Assembly (NCBI GenBank): GCA_951812805.1
Contig: CATOSZ010000014.1
Location: forward strand, 1 to 64,000
Length of the DNA: 64,000 nucleotides
Source: an uncultured Alphaproteobacteria bacterium
Lineage (GTDB): Bacteria; Pseudomonadota; Alphaproteobacteria; GCA-2731375
Reading direction: 5' to 3'
The stretch's first letter is position 1, and every line of letters starts with the position of its first letter. The notes beneath the pieces were generated by a model, which saw only the letters and a program-made list of their open reading frames with translations, searched no databases and was not told the DNA's origin. Made by a program: the position numbers and the translations under genes. Below are positions 16,919 through 25,784 of this stretch, in pieces.

Positions 16919-18230
16919 ACCGCTGGCCCTGCGCGGCCGCCTGCTGCGCTTTCGCGACAATCCGGGCGCGGTGGGTCCGGCGGCGAGCCACGAGTATGTC
17001 GAGGACGGCCTGCTGCTGATCCGCGACGGCCGGGTCGAGGCGGCAGGCGCGGCCGCCGAGTTATTGGCCGGCCCGGCGCGCGACGTGGCGCTGGTCGATC
17101 ACCGCCCGCATCTGCTGCTGCCCGGACTGATCGACACCCACATCCACTTCCCCCAGACCCAGGTCATCGCCTCCTTCGGGACCCAGCTGTTGGAGTGGCT
17201 GGAGACCTATACCTTCGTCGAGGAGCAGCGCTTCGCGGATACGGAGCATGCCGCCCGCATCGCTCGCTTCTTCCTGGCCGAGCTGCTGCGCAACGGCACG
17301 ACCACGGCCGCGGTCTACGGCACCGTGCACGCAGGCGCGATGGAGGCCTTCTTCACCGAATCGCATCGCCAGGGCACCCGGATGATCGCCGGCAAGTCGC
17401 TGATGGACCGGCACGCCCCGCCGGCGCTGATGGATACGGCGCAAACCGGCCATGACGAGTCCGCTGCCCTGATCGCCCGCTGGCACGGTACGGGACGGCA
17501 GGGCTATGCCGTGACGCCGCGGTTCGCGATCACCTCGAGCGAGGCGCAGCTCGAGGCCGCCGGCGCGCTGTTGGCGGCGCACCCGACTTGCTGGATGCAG
17601 ACCCATCTGGCGGAGAATCGCGACGAGATCGTCGAGGTGGCGCGGCTGTATCCCTGGGCCGAGGATTACACCCAGGTCTATGAACGCTTCGGTCTGCTGG
17701 GCCCGCGCAGCCTGCTCGGCCATTGCATCCACCTCTCGGACCGCGAGCTGCGCCGCCTTGCCGAGAGCCGCGCGGTCGCGGTGTTCTGTCCGACCTCGAA
17801 CCTCTTCATCGGCAGCGGGCTGTTCGACCTGGCACGCACGGCGGGGGGCGCCGATCCCGTGCGGCTCGGCCTCGCCACGGACGTCGGTGGCGGCACCAGC
17901 TATTCCATGCTGTCCACGCTGGGCGAGGCCTACAAGGTGCTGCAACTGCAGGGGCAGGTCCTGGATCCGCTGACGGCCTTCTACCTGGCGACGTTGGGCA
18001 ACGCCCGTGCCCTCGGCCTCGAGGACAGGATCGGCGCCCTCACGCCTGGCTCGGAGGCGGACGTCGTCGTCCTGGATGCCCGCGCGACACCGGCGATGGC
18101 GCATCGCATGGAACGGGCAGCACGCCTGGAGGAAGAGCTCTTCGTGCTCATGACGCTCGGCGACGACCGGGCGGTGGCGGCGACCTACGTCGCCGGCGCG
18201 CGCGTGGAAAATTCTCCGCCCACCCCTTGA
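16908..18230 (+). CDS. guaD: Guanine deaminase
   Basis: A 440-residue amidohydrolase. The metal-site motif PGLIDTHIHFPQTQVIASFG near residue 70 and the downstream LEWLETYTFVEEQRF segment are specific to guanine deaminases. Further zinc ligands are in QTHLAEN and GHCIHLS, and the late catalytic Asp is in LATDVGGGTS. It converts guanine to xanthine and ammonia in the cytosol, feeding XdhAB. The GTG at 16908 overlaps the puuD coding end and gives a family-sized N-terminus. A longer upstream frame exists but overlaps puuD too deeply to be likely. Confidence 0.94.
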   Translation: MSAEPLALRGRLLRFRDNPGAVGPAASHEYVEDGLLLIRDGRVEAAGAAAELLAGPARDVALVDHRPHLLLPGLIDTHIHFPQTQVIASFGTQLLEWLETYTFVEEQRFADTEHAARIARFFLAELLRNGTTTAAVYGTVHAGAMEAFFTESHRQGTRMIAGKSLMDRHAPPALMDTAQTGHDESAALIARWHGTGRQGYAVTPRFAITSSEAQLEAAGALLAAHPTCWMQTHLAENRDEIVEVARLYPWAEDYTQVYERFGLLGPRSLLGHCIHLSDRELRRLAESRAVAVFCPTSNLFIGSGLFDLARTAGGADPVRLGLATDVGGGTSYSMLSTLGEAYKVLQLQGQVLDPLTAFYLATLGNARALGLEDRIGALTPGSEADVVVLDARATPAMAHRMERAARLEEELFVLMTLGDDRAVAATYVAGARVENSPPTP

Positions 18231-18291
18231 CGCGGCCGCGCGAACTTTGCACCTAGCCCGGGTTGATAGGGGCACTGTCGGGGGCAAATCC

Positions 18292-18942
18292 ATGCACGGG
18301 GAAGGCGACGCGCGCGAGGCCATGCCGGCGGGCTTGCGCGCCGGCTACGAACGGTTCCGGCGCGAGCGGTTTCCGAGCGAGTCCGTTCGCTATGAAATGC
18401 TGGCCAGCGGCCAGGCGCCGACGACGATGATCGTCGGCTGTGCCGACAGCCGGGTGGATCCGGCGACGATCTTTTCGGCCGCACCCGGCGAGCTTTTCGT
18501 CGTGCGCAACGTCGCCAACCTCGTGCCGCCACCGGACTCGACGACGGGCTATCACGGGACCTCGGCGGCCTTGGAGTTCGCCGTGAGCGGGCTGGAGGTC
18601 GGCGACATCGTCGTCCTCGGCCATGGCTTGTGCGGCGGCGTCGCCGCCTCGCTGCAGGGGGCCGGTGGTGGCGGTAGCTACATCGGCGCCTGGGTCGCCC
18701 TGCTCGACGTCATGCGGGCCGAGGTGATGGCCGATAGCGGCTTGGAGAGCGAGGCGGCGCGTCAGCGGGCCCTCGAGTTCGCGGCTATTATGCTGAGCCT
18801 CGAAAACCTTCGCCGTTTCCCCTTCGTCGCCGAGCGTGAGGCCGCGGGCACGTTGCGCCTGCACGGCGCCTGGTTCTCGATCGCCGAAGGGGCGCTCTAC
18901 TGGCTCGATGAGGTGCGCGGCGGGTTCAGCCCGGTCGCGTGA
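18292..18942 (+). CDS. Beta-class carbonic anhydrase
   Basis: A 216-residue beta-carbonic anhydrase. Zinc ligands are Cys50, His111 and Cys114, with the Asp52-Arg54 dyad in CADSRVDP and the second motif GHGLCGG. It interconverts CO2 and bicarbonate in the cytoplasm. It follows guaD after about 60 bp on the same strand. In a genome region devoted to purine and urea breakdown, both of which release CO2, this placement may help hydrate that CO2, but this is inference. The ATG at 18292 is preceded only by weak ribosome-site text, and a longer frame from upstream has no family residues. It converges with the dioxygenase gene, with three bases between the stops. Confidence 0.93.
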   Translation: MHGEGDAREAMPAGLRAGYERFRRERFPSESVRYEMLASGQAPTTMIVGCADSRVDPATIFSAAPGELFVVRNVANLVPPPDSTTGYHGTSAALEFAVSGLEVGDIVVLGHGLCGGVAASLQGAGGGGSYIGAWVALLDVMRAEVMADSGLESEAARQRALEFAAIMLSLENLRRFPFVAEREAAGTLRLHGAWFSIAEGALYWLDEVRGGFSPVA

Positions 18943-18945
18943 CCC

Positions 18946-19815
18946 TCAGGCCGGGGCCGCGGTGCCCTTGACCACGGTGCGGTGCAGCACGCGGCGATGG
19001 GCGGCCATGTCGTAATTGGCGTCGGCCCGGTGCATCGTGCAGCGGTTGTCCCACATCACCAGGTCGCCCGGTCGCCATTCGTGGACATAGACCAGGTCGT
19101 CGCGGGTCGCATGGTCCTGCAGCTCGGCCAGCAGGGCGCGGCCCTCCTCGTGGTCCATGCCGACGATGTGGGAGCTGTGCATACCGAGGTAGAGGCATTT
19201 GGCGCCGCTTTCCGGATGGGTGCGCACCAGCGGGTGCACGACCGGCGGCCGTTCGCGCTTTTCCTCTTCCGTCGCCGGGCGGTTGCCGGTGTTCGCCCGG
19301 CTCGCTTCCCAGCTGTGTTCGACCCTGAGATCGGCGATGCGCGCCTTGGTCGCCGCGTCCAGACGGTCGTAGGCGCGCGCGGTGTTGGCGAAGAGCGTGT
19401 CGCCGCCCGCCGGTGGTACCTCGCGGGCATGCAGCAGCGTCGCGAGCGAGGGGATGGCGTGATAGCTCTTGTCCGTATGCCAAAAATAATTGCCGTGGCT
19501 GTAGGGCTTGGCCGTCGGCTGGCCGTCGGCGTCCAGGTTGGAGATTATATGGACGAGAGGCGGCGGCTTGCCGTCGGCGAGGCGGATGACGTGGTTTTCC
19601 AGCTCGCCGAAGTTCAAGGTGAACGCGTGCTGCGCCTCGGGCGTCAGGTCCTGATCGCGAAATACCAGCACGTGGTGGGCGAGGAAGGCTTCCAGGATCG
19701 CTTCCCGGGCCGCCGCGTCCAACGGCACTGACAGGTCGAGGCCGGTCACTTCTGCGCCGGCCGGCCCGCCGAACGCGGTGAACTCGAATTCCGCTCTTTG
19801 TTCCGCCAACGACAT
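18946..19815 (-). CDS. TauD/TfdA-family Fe(II)/2-oxoglutarate dioxygenase
   Basis: A 289-residue non-heme iron dioxygenase. The HxD iron motif is in FWHTDKSYH and the distal His in CTMHRADANYD. The 2-oxoglutarate-binding Arg is probably in HRRVLHRTVV. The substrate class (sulfonate, herbicide-like ether or other small acid) cannot be told. I chose the ATG at 19815 because AGGAG lies eight bases upstream; an in-frame ATG at 19833 would add six residues. It lies downstream of the DUF302 gene on the same strand, with about 60 bp between them. Confidence 0.9.
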   Translation of the reverse strand: MSLAEQRAEFEFTAFGGPAGAEVTGLDLSVPLDAAAREAILEAFLAHHVLVFRDQDLTPEAQHAFTLNFGELENHVIRLADGKPPPLVHIISNLDADGQPTAKPYSHGNYFWHTDKSYHAIPSLATLLHAREVPPAGGDTLFANTARAYDRLDAATKARIADLRVEHSWEASRANTGNRPATEEEKRERPPVVHPLVRTHPESGAKCLYLGMHSSHIVGMDHEEGRALLAELQDHATRDDLVYVHEWRPGDLVMWDNRCTMHRADANYDMAAHRRVLHRTVVKGTAAPA

Positions 19816-19877
19816 CGCGCGTCTCCTCGCCATTCTTCAGGCGACTGAGTCTACGGATCGGTCGTGGCGACGCAAGC

Positions 19878-20342
19878 TCAGGGCGCCGTGGCCTGGGCGG
19901 CAATGGCGGCGAAGATGGCGTCCAGTTCCTTCGCCATCGCGTCGAGGTCGGCGCTGCCGTAGGGCTTGAACACGGCCGAGGGCGAGCGGTAGGTGAGCGT
20001 CGCCGTGCCGTCCGCATTCTCCGTCAGATAGAAGCGCAGTGGCGCCTCGATCCCGGCCGGCACGCTCGCCTTCAACATGCGCACGGCGAAGTCGTTGCGG
20101 TAGACCCCGAAGACCGCGTTGCCGGCGATCGTTACCTTGCGCCGCGAGGCACCGAAGGAGGCGCTGGCCCGTGAGACCAGGCCCATCTTGTTGTCGCCGA
20201 TGGCCTTCTCCAGCTTGTCCCACAGGGCTTTGAAGGAATGGCCGGTGGCCATCACGTTGGTGCCGGCATGTGGATAGCCGTTGTCGGCTTGCACCGGCAG
20301 GGTGAAGAGCACGAACGCGGCGGCGAGTAGAAGTCGAGACAT
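19878..20342 (-). CDS. Secreted DUF302 domain protein
   Basis: A 154-residue protein with a cleavable signal peptide (LLLAAAFVLFTLPVQA, cut after about residue 18). The rest is a DUF302 domain, recognisable from GHSFKALWDKLEKAI, GVYRNDFAVRMLKASVPAGIEAPLRFYL and the SAVFKPYG end. DUF302 proteins are periplasmic or cytosolic and of unknown biochemical role. The start at 20342 is chosen because it places the signal peptide at the N-terminus and follows AGGGGG text; upstream in-frame codons are not signal-like. It is divergent from the acyl-CoA synthetase gene, with 103 bp between the starts. Confidence 0.87.
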   Translation of the reverse strand: MSRLLLAAAFVLFTLPVQADNGYPHAGTNVMATGHSFKALWDKLEKAIGDNKMGLVSRASASFGASRRKVTIAGNAVFGVYRNDFAVRMLKASVPAGIEAPLRFYLTENADGTATLTYRSPSAVFKPYGSADLDAMAKELDAIFAAIAAQATAP

Positions 20343-20445
20343 GGGGCCCCCTTGGAAAGTAGAATTCCGTGCCATTGTGACAGAACGGCGGCTGCCGCAC
20401 GTCACCCCTCACCGAGAATTGACCCGAGCGTCGAGCGAGGCCGCC

Positions 20446-22296
20446 ATGCACCCCACCATCCGATCCGCCGCCGACTACCGTGCGCTCGAGGACGTGCCGA
20501 TCGCCGCGCGTCTGGATGCGCCGCATCCCCTGGGCGTCATCGCCGCGAGGGCCGAGCGGCACGGCGAGCGGGCAGCCTTCGTGTTTGCGACGCCCGGCGA
20601 TGTGGCGGGGCCCTGCGGGGTGGTGAGCTTCGCGGACTATGTCGCGGGCGCCCGTCGGGCCGCGAACCTGTTTCACGAACTGGGGCTCGGGCCGGACGAG
20701 GTCGTGTCGTTTCTGCTGCCGTTGCGGGCCGAGGCCTATTTCACCTTGCTCGGCGGCGGGGCGGCGGGGATCGTCAATCCGGTCAATCCGTTTCTGGAGG
20801 ACTGGCAGATCGCGGAAATCCTGGCGACGGCCGGGACGCGGATCCTGGTGGTGCCGGCGCCGGCGCTGGACGAGGCGCTGTGGGCCAAGATCGAAGCGGT
20901 CCGGGCCAGGCTTCCGCAGTTGAAGGCCGTCGTCACCGTCGGCGGTGAGGGTGGCACCGGGACGCATCCTTTCGCCGAGGCCGACGGGCTGCCCGGCGAC
21001 CGGCTGCTGAGCGGGCGGGAGATCCGCGGCGAGGATACCGTCGCCTATTTCCATACCGGCGGCACCACGGGCACGCCCAAACTCGCCCGCCACACGAATT
21101 TCATGCACGCGGCGCAGTGCTGGATCACTGGCCTCGCCATGGGCTACGGCGCCGATGACGTGTTGCTGACGGGGCTGCCGCTCTTCCATGTGGGCGGTGC
21201 CATGGTCATGGGTCTCGCCGCATCGGCGCAGGGGACGACCGTGCTGCAGCCCTCGCCCGCCGGTTTCCGCGATCCCAAAGTGCTGGGGACGCTCTGGCGC
21301 CTGGTCGAGCGGCACCGGGCGACCGCCATTGCCGGCGTGCCGACGGTTCTCGGCGCCGGCCTGGGCGTCCCCGTCGAGGGTGCCGATATCTCCTCGCTGC
21401 GCTGGGCCGCGGCCAGCGGGGCGCCGCTGCCGCTCGAAGTACAGCGCGGGTTTTCAGAGCTGATCGGCCGCCCGGTGTTCGAGGCTTTCGGCATGACCGA
21501 GACGACCTCCTTCGTCACCTATCCGGCCCGCTCGACCGCGCCCGTGGAGGGGGGCGTCGGTTTCGCCATGCCTTATTGCGAGGTGCGGACGGCCAGGGTG
21601 GACGATGAGCGGATCGAACGGTTTTGCGCCGCGGACGAGATCGGCAACGTGGTAATCCGGGGCCCGTCTGTGATCCAAGGCTATCTCGATCCGGACCATG
21701 ACGACGGCGTCGTTCTGGCCGACGGCTGGTTGAACTCGGGCGACCTCGGGCGCTTGGACGCGGCGGGCCAGCTGTTCCTGACCGGGCGGGCCAAGGATAT
21801 GATCATCCGGGGCGGTCACAACATCGACCCCGGCATCATCGACGACGTACTGCACGCCCACCCGGCGGTCGAGGCGGCGGCGGCCGTGGGCAAGCCCGAC
21901 GCCCATTCGGGCGAGCTGCCCGTCGCCTACGTGCAGTTGGCCCCCGGCGCCAGCGCTGGTGCGGAGGAAATTCAGGCCTTCGTTCGCGCCCGTATCGGCG
22001 AGCGGGCGGCCAATCCAGTGAACATCTTCATCATCGATGCGCTGCCGCTCACCGGCGTCGGCAAGATCTTCAAGCCGGCACTGCGCCAGGACGCGATCCG
22101 CCGGGTCTACGAGGAGATCACGGCACCACTCGCCGCCGCGGCCGGCCGGGGCGTCACGGTCACGGTCGCGGCCGATCCCGTGCACGGTACCCTGGCGACG
22201 ATCGGCCTCGCCGGATCGGAAGACGCCGATTTGTCGCAGGCGATCACCGCCGCGCTGGCGCCGTTCATCGTGCGGCATGCCGTGGTTTGGGATTAG
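20446..22296 (+). CDS. Acyl-CoA synthetase (AMP-forming)
   Basis: A 616-residue ANL-superfamily ligase. The phosphate-binding P-loop is HTGGTTGTPKLARHTN. The adenine-binding region follows FEAFGMTETTSF, and the hinge/A8 region is NSGDLGRLDAAGQLFLTGRAKDMIIRGGHNIDPG. The A10 lysine is in GVGKIFKPALR. It activates a carboxylic acid with ATP and joins it to CoA. The C-terminus extends about 60 residues beyond the A10 motif, longer than usual. Substrate is unknown. The stop overlaps the convergent pyrD stop by 4 bp. Confidence 0.92.
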   Translation: MHPTIRSAADYRALEDVPIAARLDAPHPLGVIAARAERHGERAAFVFATPGDVAGPCGVVSFADYVAGARRAANLFHELGLGPDEVVSFLLPLRAEAYFTLLGGGAAGIVNPVNPFLEDWQIAEILATAGTRILVVPAPALDEALWAKIEAVRARLPQLKAVVTVGGEGGTGTHPFAEADGLPGDRLLSGREIRGEDTVAYFHTGGTTGTPKLARHTNFMHAAQCWITGLAMGYGADDVLLTGLPLFHVGGAMVMGLAASAQGTTVLQPSPAGFRDPKVLGTLWRLVERHRATAIAGVPTVLGAGLGVPVEGADISSLRWAAASGAPLPLEVQRGFSELIGRPVFEAFGMTETTSFVTYPARSTAPVEGGVGFAMPYCEVRTARVDDERIERFCAADEIGNVVIRGPSVIQGYLDPDHDDGVVLADGWLNSGDLGRLDAAGQLFLTGRAKDMIIRGGHNIDPGIIDDVLHAHPAVEAAAAVGKPDAHSGELPVAYVQLAPGASAGAEEIQAFVRARIGERAANPVNIFIIDALPLTGVGKIFKPALRQDAIRRVYEEITAPLAAAAGRGVTVTVAADPVHGTLATIGLAGSEDADLSQAITAALAPFIVRHAVVWD

Positions 22297-23360
22297 AGCG
22301 CGATTTCGGCCGCGTCGACGCCGACCGCGTCGGCCACGGATGCGAAGCCGTCGAGCTTCAGGCGGTGGGCGAGGCCGGTGTTCAGGCGGGTGACGAGGCC
22401 CGGGCCCTGGAAGGCGAGGGCGGTGTAAAGCTGAACCAGCGTCGCACCGGCGCGGATCTTGGCATATGCGGTTTCCGGCGAATCGATGCCGCCGACGCCG
22501 ACCAGGGGCACACGGCCTTCCGTCAGGCGATAGAGACGCGCCAGCCGTTCCGTCGCCAGGCCGAACAGGGGACGGCCGCTCAGGCCGCCGGCCTCGTGGG
22601 CGAGCGGGCTCCACAGGCCTTCGCGCTGCCCAATCGTCGTGTTGCCCATGATGATGCCGTCGACGCCCTTGTCGACCAGGACGTCCGCCGCCTCGGCGAG
22701 GGCGACATCGTCGAGGTCGGGCGCGAGCTTGACCAGCAGCGGCGGCTGCCGGGCGGCCCCGGCCCGGGCGGCGAGCACGCGGTCCACCAGTTCTTCCAGC
22801 CGGGCGCGGGCCTGCAGGTCGCGCAGGCCGGGCGTGTTCGGGCTGGAGACGTTGATCGTGAGATAGTCGGCGAGCGGCGCCATCCGTTCGACACCGGTGA
22901 CATAGTCGGCGATCGGGTCCGCGGCATCCTTGTTGGCGCCGACGTTGATGCCGATCGGGCCCGCGCGTGCGCCCAACGGCTCCAGGCGCGTGGCGCCCGC
23001 TTCCAACCCCTCGTTGTTGAAGCCGAGGCGGTTGATCACCGCGCGGTCGGGGCCGAGGCGAAACATTCGCGGCTTCGGATTGCCCGGTTGGGGCCGCGGC
23101 GTGAGGGTGCCGACCTCGACCAGGCCGAAACCGAGCGCGAGCATCCGGTCCGGCACCTCCCCATTCTTGTCCGCCCCCGCCGCGAGGCCGAGGGGCGAGG
23201 CGACATCGAGACCCCAGACCGTCTGGCGGAGGATCGCCGGCGGCGGTGGCGCGGCGGCGCCTGCGAGACCCCAGCGAAGCGCGCGCAAGCTCAGCCCATG
23301 CGCCCGCTCCGCGTCCAGGCGATGCAGGAAGGGGCGGGCGAGCGGGAAGAGGTCGAGCAT
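22293..23360 (-). CDS. pyrD: Dihydroorotate dehydrogenase (quinone), class 2
   Basis: A 355-residue FMN enzyme that oxidises dihydroorotate to orotate in pyrimidine synthesis, passing electrons to quinone. The N-terminal helix region (LARPFLHRLDAERAHGLSL) is the membrane-association extension that separates class 2 from class 1. FMN and substrate motifs include GLAAGADKNGE, NRLGFNNEG, INVSSPNTPGLRDLQ (with the catalytic Ser) and NTTIGQRE, with GVGGIDSPE for the FMN phosphate. Length is normal. It is divergent from the aminotransferase gene, with 110 bp between the starts. Confidence 0.96.
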   Translation of the reverse strand: MLDLFPLARPFLHRLDAERAHGLSLRALRWGLAGAAAPPPPAILRQTVWGLDVASPLGLAAGADKNGEVPDRMLALGFGLVEVGTLTPRPQPGNPKPRMFRLGPDRAVINRLGFNNEGLEAGATRLEPLGARAGPIGINVGANKDAADPIADYVTGVERMAPLADYLTINVSSPNTPGLRDLQARARLEELVDRVLAARAGAARQPPLLVKLAPDLDDVALAEAADVLVDKGVDGIIMGNTTIGQREGLWSPLAHEAGGLSGRPLFGLATERLARLYRLTEGRVPLVGVGGIDSPETAYAKIRAGATLVQLYTALAFQGPGLVTRLNTGLAHRLKLDGFASVADAVGVDAAEIAL

Positions 23361-23470
23361 GGACGTCCCTCTAGCGGTAAATTGTCACGGAAACAATCCG
23401 ATCCTGGCATCGCCCGGCAGGCAGCGCTATGGTCCCCGCCCCAATGACGGGAACGCGAGGGAGAGGGCGA

Positions 23471-24316
23471 ATGGCGGGTGTCTTCTATCACGACGGTGTG
23501 TGGCACGACGAAGCGCCCAAGATCCTCAGTCCGATGGACCAGGCGGCCTGGCTGTCGTCCATCGTCTTCGACGGCGCGCGGGCCTTCGGTGGCCTCGCCC
23601 CCGACCTGGACCTGCATTGCGAGCGGCTGCTGCGCTCCGCCCGCGCAATGCTGCTGGAGCCGAAGATTTCCGCCGAGGAGATCATCCGGCTCTGCCTCGA
23701 GGGCATCCGGCGGATGCCGCGCGAGAGCGAACTTTACGTCCGGCCGATGATGTATGCGACGGATGGGTTCCTAGTGCCGGACGCCGACAGCACGACCTTC
23801 ACGCTGGCAGTTTACGATTCGCCCCTGCCCGACTTCAACGGCATCTCCGTCTGTCTGTCGAGCCTGCGCCGGCCGGCCCGCGACCAGGCGCCGACGGACG
23901 CCAAGGCCTCCTGCCTCTATCCCAATTCCTCCCGTGCGCTGCGCGAGGCGGAACTGCGCGGCTTCGACAATTGCATCATGCTGGACCCGAACGGCAACGT
24001 GGCGGAGCTGGCCAGCGCCAACGTCTGGATCGTCAAGGACGAGGTGGCCGCGACCCCCTATCCGAATGGCACCTTCCTCGACGGCATCACCCGCCAGCGC
24101 GTCGCCCAACTGCTGAGCGAGGATGGTATCGAGGTGCGCGAGGAGACCCTGAAGTTCGACGATGTCCTGAAGGCCGACGAGGTCTTCCTCACCGGCAACT
24201 ACGGCAAGGTCATGCCGATCACCAAGGTGGAAGACCGCGACCTCCAACGCGGCCCGATAACTCAGCGCGCCCGCGACCTCTACTGGGACTACGCAAAGAC
24301 CGCCTCGGTTTTCTAA
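23471..24316 (+). CDS. Class IV aminotransferase (branched-chain amino acid aminotransferase-like)
   Basis: A 281-residue fold-type IV PLP enzyme. The PLP lysine is most likely Lys145 in DAKASCLYPNSSRALREAE, and Arg52 in HCERLLRSA is a conserved phosphate or substrate contact. PNGNVAELASANVWIVKDE and TPYPNGTFLDGITRQ complete the family pattern. It is close to IlvE/BCAT enzymes, but D-amino-acid or other class IV activities cannot be excluded. It is preceded by GGGAGAGGGCGA. The gene is followed by a large palindrome in the gap before the convergent transporter gene. Confidence 0.87.
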   Translation: MAGVFYHDGVWHDEAPKILSPMDQAAWLSSIVFDGARAFGGLAPDLDLHCERLLRSARAMLLEPKISAEEIIRLCLEGIRRMPRESELYVRPMMYATDGFLVPDADSTTFTLAVYDSPLPDFNGISVCLSSLRRPARDQAPTDAKASCLYPNSSRALREAELRGFDNCIMLDPNGNVAELASANVWIVKDEVAATPYPNGTFLDGITRQRVAQLLSEDGIEVREETLKFDDVLKADEVFLTGNYGKVMPITKVEDRDLQRGPITQRARDLYWDYAKTASVF

Positions 24317-24360
24317 CCCTCCCCGACCGCCCCGCGACAACCGACCCAAGCCTCATGTGC

Positions 24361-24443
24361 CCGTATAGGGGTCAGGTCTTGTTTCGTGAACTAGGACAGA
24401 GATCTTGACTGAATTCACTAAACAAGACCTGACCCCTATACGG
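24361..24443. repeat. Large palindrome, dispersed repeat (REP/MITE-like), copy 1
   Basis: A perfect 24-bp inverted repeat, arms at 24361-24384 and 24420-24443. Past one mismatch it extends by five more pairs, giving a 30-position stem around a loop of about 23 bases. The core AGGGGTCAGGTCTTGTTT is shared exactly with the palindrome at 29482-29556. It lies between the convergent aminotransferase and transporter genes, so it may also work as a two-way transcription terminator. Confidence 0.88.
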
Positions 24444-24481
24444 ACGCAGACGCCGGGCGAATGGAGGGATGTGAAGGTCGC

Positions 24482-25744
24482 CTAGGTGCCGGTTTCGAGC
24501 AGGCCGACGACGGCGCCGGTGGAGCAGGTCGCGAGCACGCCGGCGAGGATGCTTTTCAGGCCGAGGCCGGCGATCTCGGCGCGGCGCTCGGGCACCATGG
24601 TGGCGAGGCCGGCGATCATGATGCCGAGGCTGCCGAAATTCGCGAAGCCGCAAAGCGCGTAGGTCACGATCAGCCGGCTGCGAGGGCCGAGCGTGTCGGC
24701 CGGAACGGCGGCCAGCTGCAGGTAGGCGATGAACTCGTTCAGCACGACCTTGACGCCCAGCAGGGCGCCGGCGGCGGCCGCCTCGGCCCAGGGTATGCCC
24801 ATCAGCCAGGCCACCGGCGCCATGATCCAGCCGAGCATCCGTTCCAGGCGAAGCGCCTCGCCGGCGACGTCGGGCCCGAGTGCCAGGACCGCGTTGACCA
24901 GGTGTACGAGCGCGACCATGACCACCAGCATGGCGACGACGTTGGCCAGCAGCTTCAGCCCGTCGGCCGTGCCCTTGGTGACCGCGTCCATCGCGCCGCC
25001 GATGCCGGGATCGGGCGCGATATCGCCCGCCGTGGCGGCCGCGTCCACTACGCCCGGGACCATCAACCGGGCGATGGCGATCGCCGCCGGCGCGCTGATC
25101 ACCGAGGCGACCAGCAGGTGCCCGGCGATGCCCGGCACGCTGGCGGAGAGGATCGTTGCATAGAGCACCAGCACCGTGCCGGCGATGGTCGCCATGCCGC
25201 AGGTCATGACGACGAAGAGTTCGCTGCGCGACAGCCGGGCGAGATAGGGCCGGACGACGAGGGGCGCCTCGACCATGCCCACGAAGACGTTGGCCGCGGC
25301 CGAAAGGCCGACCGCACCGCCGACGCCGAGCGTGCGTTCCAGCACCGCCGCGAAGCCACGCACCACCAGGGGCAGAATACGCCAGTGGGTCAACAGGGCG
25401 CTGAGCGCGCTCACCACCAAAATCAGCGGCAGGGCGCGAAAGGCGAGGATGAAGGCAGCACCGGGCGCGCTCTCCTCGAAGGGCAGGGGGCCGCCGCCGA
25501 GATAGCCGAAGACCAGGGTGCTGCCGGCCTCGCTCGCCGCCTGCAGCGCGCCGACCACGCCGTTCACCAGGCTGAGCGCCTCGGTCAGCAGCGGCAGTTT
25601 CAGCAGCACGACGGCGAGTGCCAGTTGCAAGCCCAGTCCGGCCGCGGCCACTTTCCACAGGCCCGGATGGCGACGGTTCTCGCTCACGCCCCAGGCGAGG
25701 GCGAGGAAGGCGAACAGGCCGAAGACGCTTTGCAGATGCTCCAT
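24482..25744 (-). CDS. CNT-family nucleoside transporter (NupC-like)
   Basis: A 420-residue concentrative nucleoside transporter with about ten membrane segments. Family landmarks are NVFVGMVEAPLVVRPYLARLSRSELF, MTCGMATIAGTVLVLYA, GVKVVLNEFIAYLQL and YALCGFANFGSLGIM. It imports nucleosides with a cation gradient. It is last in a probable four-gene operon starting at gbsR, 40 bp downstream of the SDR fusion gene. It adds to the purine and nucleoside theme of the window. Confidence 0.93.
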   Translation of the reverse strand: MEHLQSVFGLFAFLALAWGVSENRRHPGLWKVAAAGLGLQLALAVVLLKLPLLTEALSLVNGVVGALQAASEAGSTLVFGYLGGGPLPFEESAPGAAFILAFRALPLILVVSALSALLTHWRILPLVVRGFAAVLERTLGVGGAVGLSAAANVFVGMVEAPLVVRPYLARLSRSELFVVMTCGMATIAGTVLVLYATILSASVPGIAGHLLVASVISAPAAIAIARLMVPGVVDAAATAGDIAPDPGIGGAMDAVTKGTADGLKLLANVVAMLVVMVALVHLVNAVLALGPDVAGEALRLERMLGWIMAPVAWLMGIPWAEAAAAGALLGVKVVLNEFIAYLQLAAVPADTLGPRSRLIVTYALCGFANFGSLGIMIAGLATMVPERRAEIAGLGLKSILAGVLATCSTGAVVGLLETGT

Positions 25745-25784
25745 GGCCGCACCGTCCCATCGACGCCGCCGCCTGGCAAGCCGG

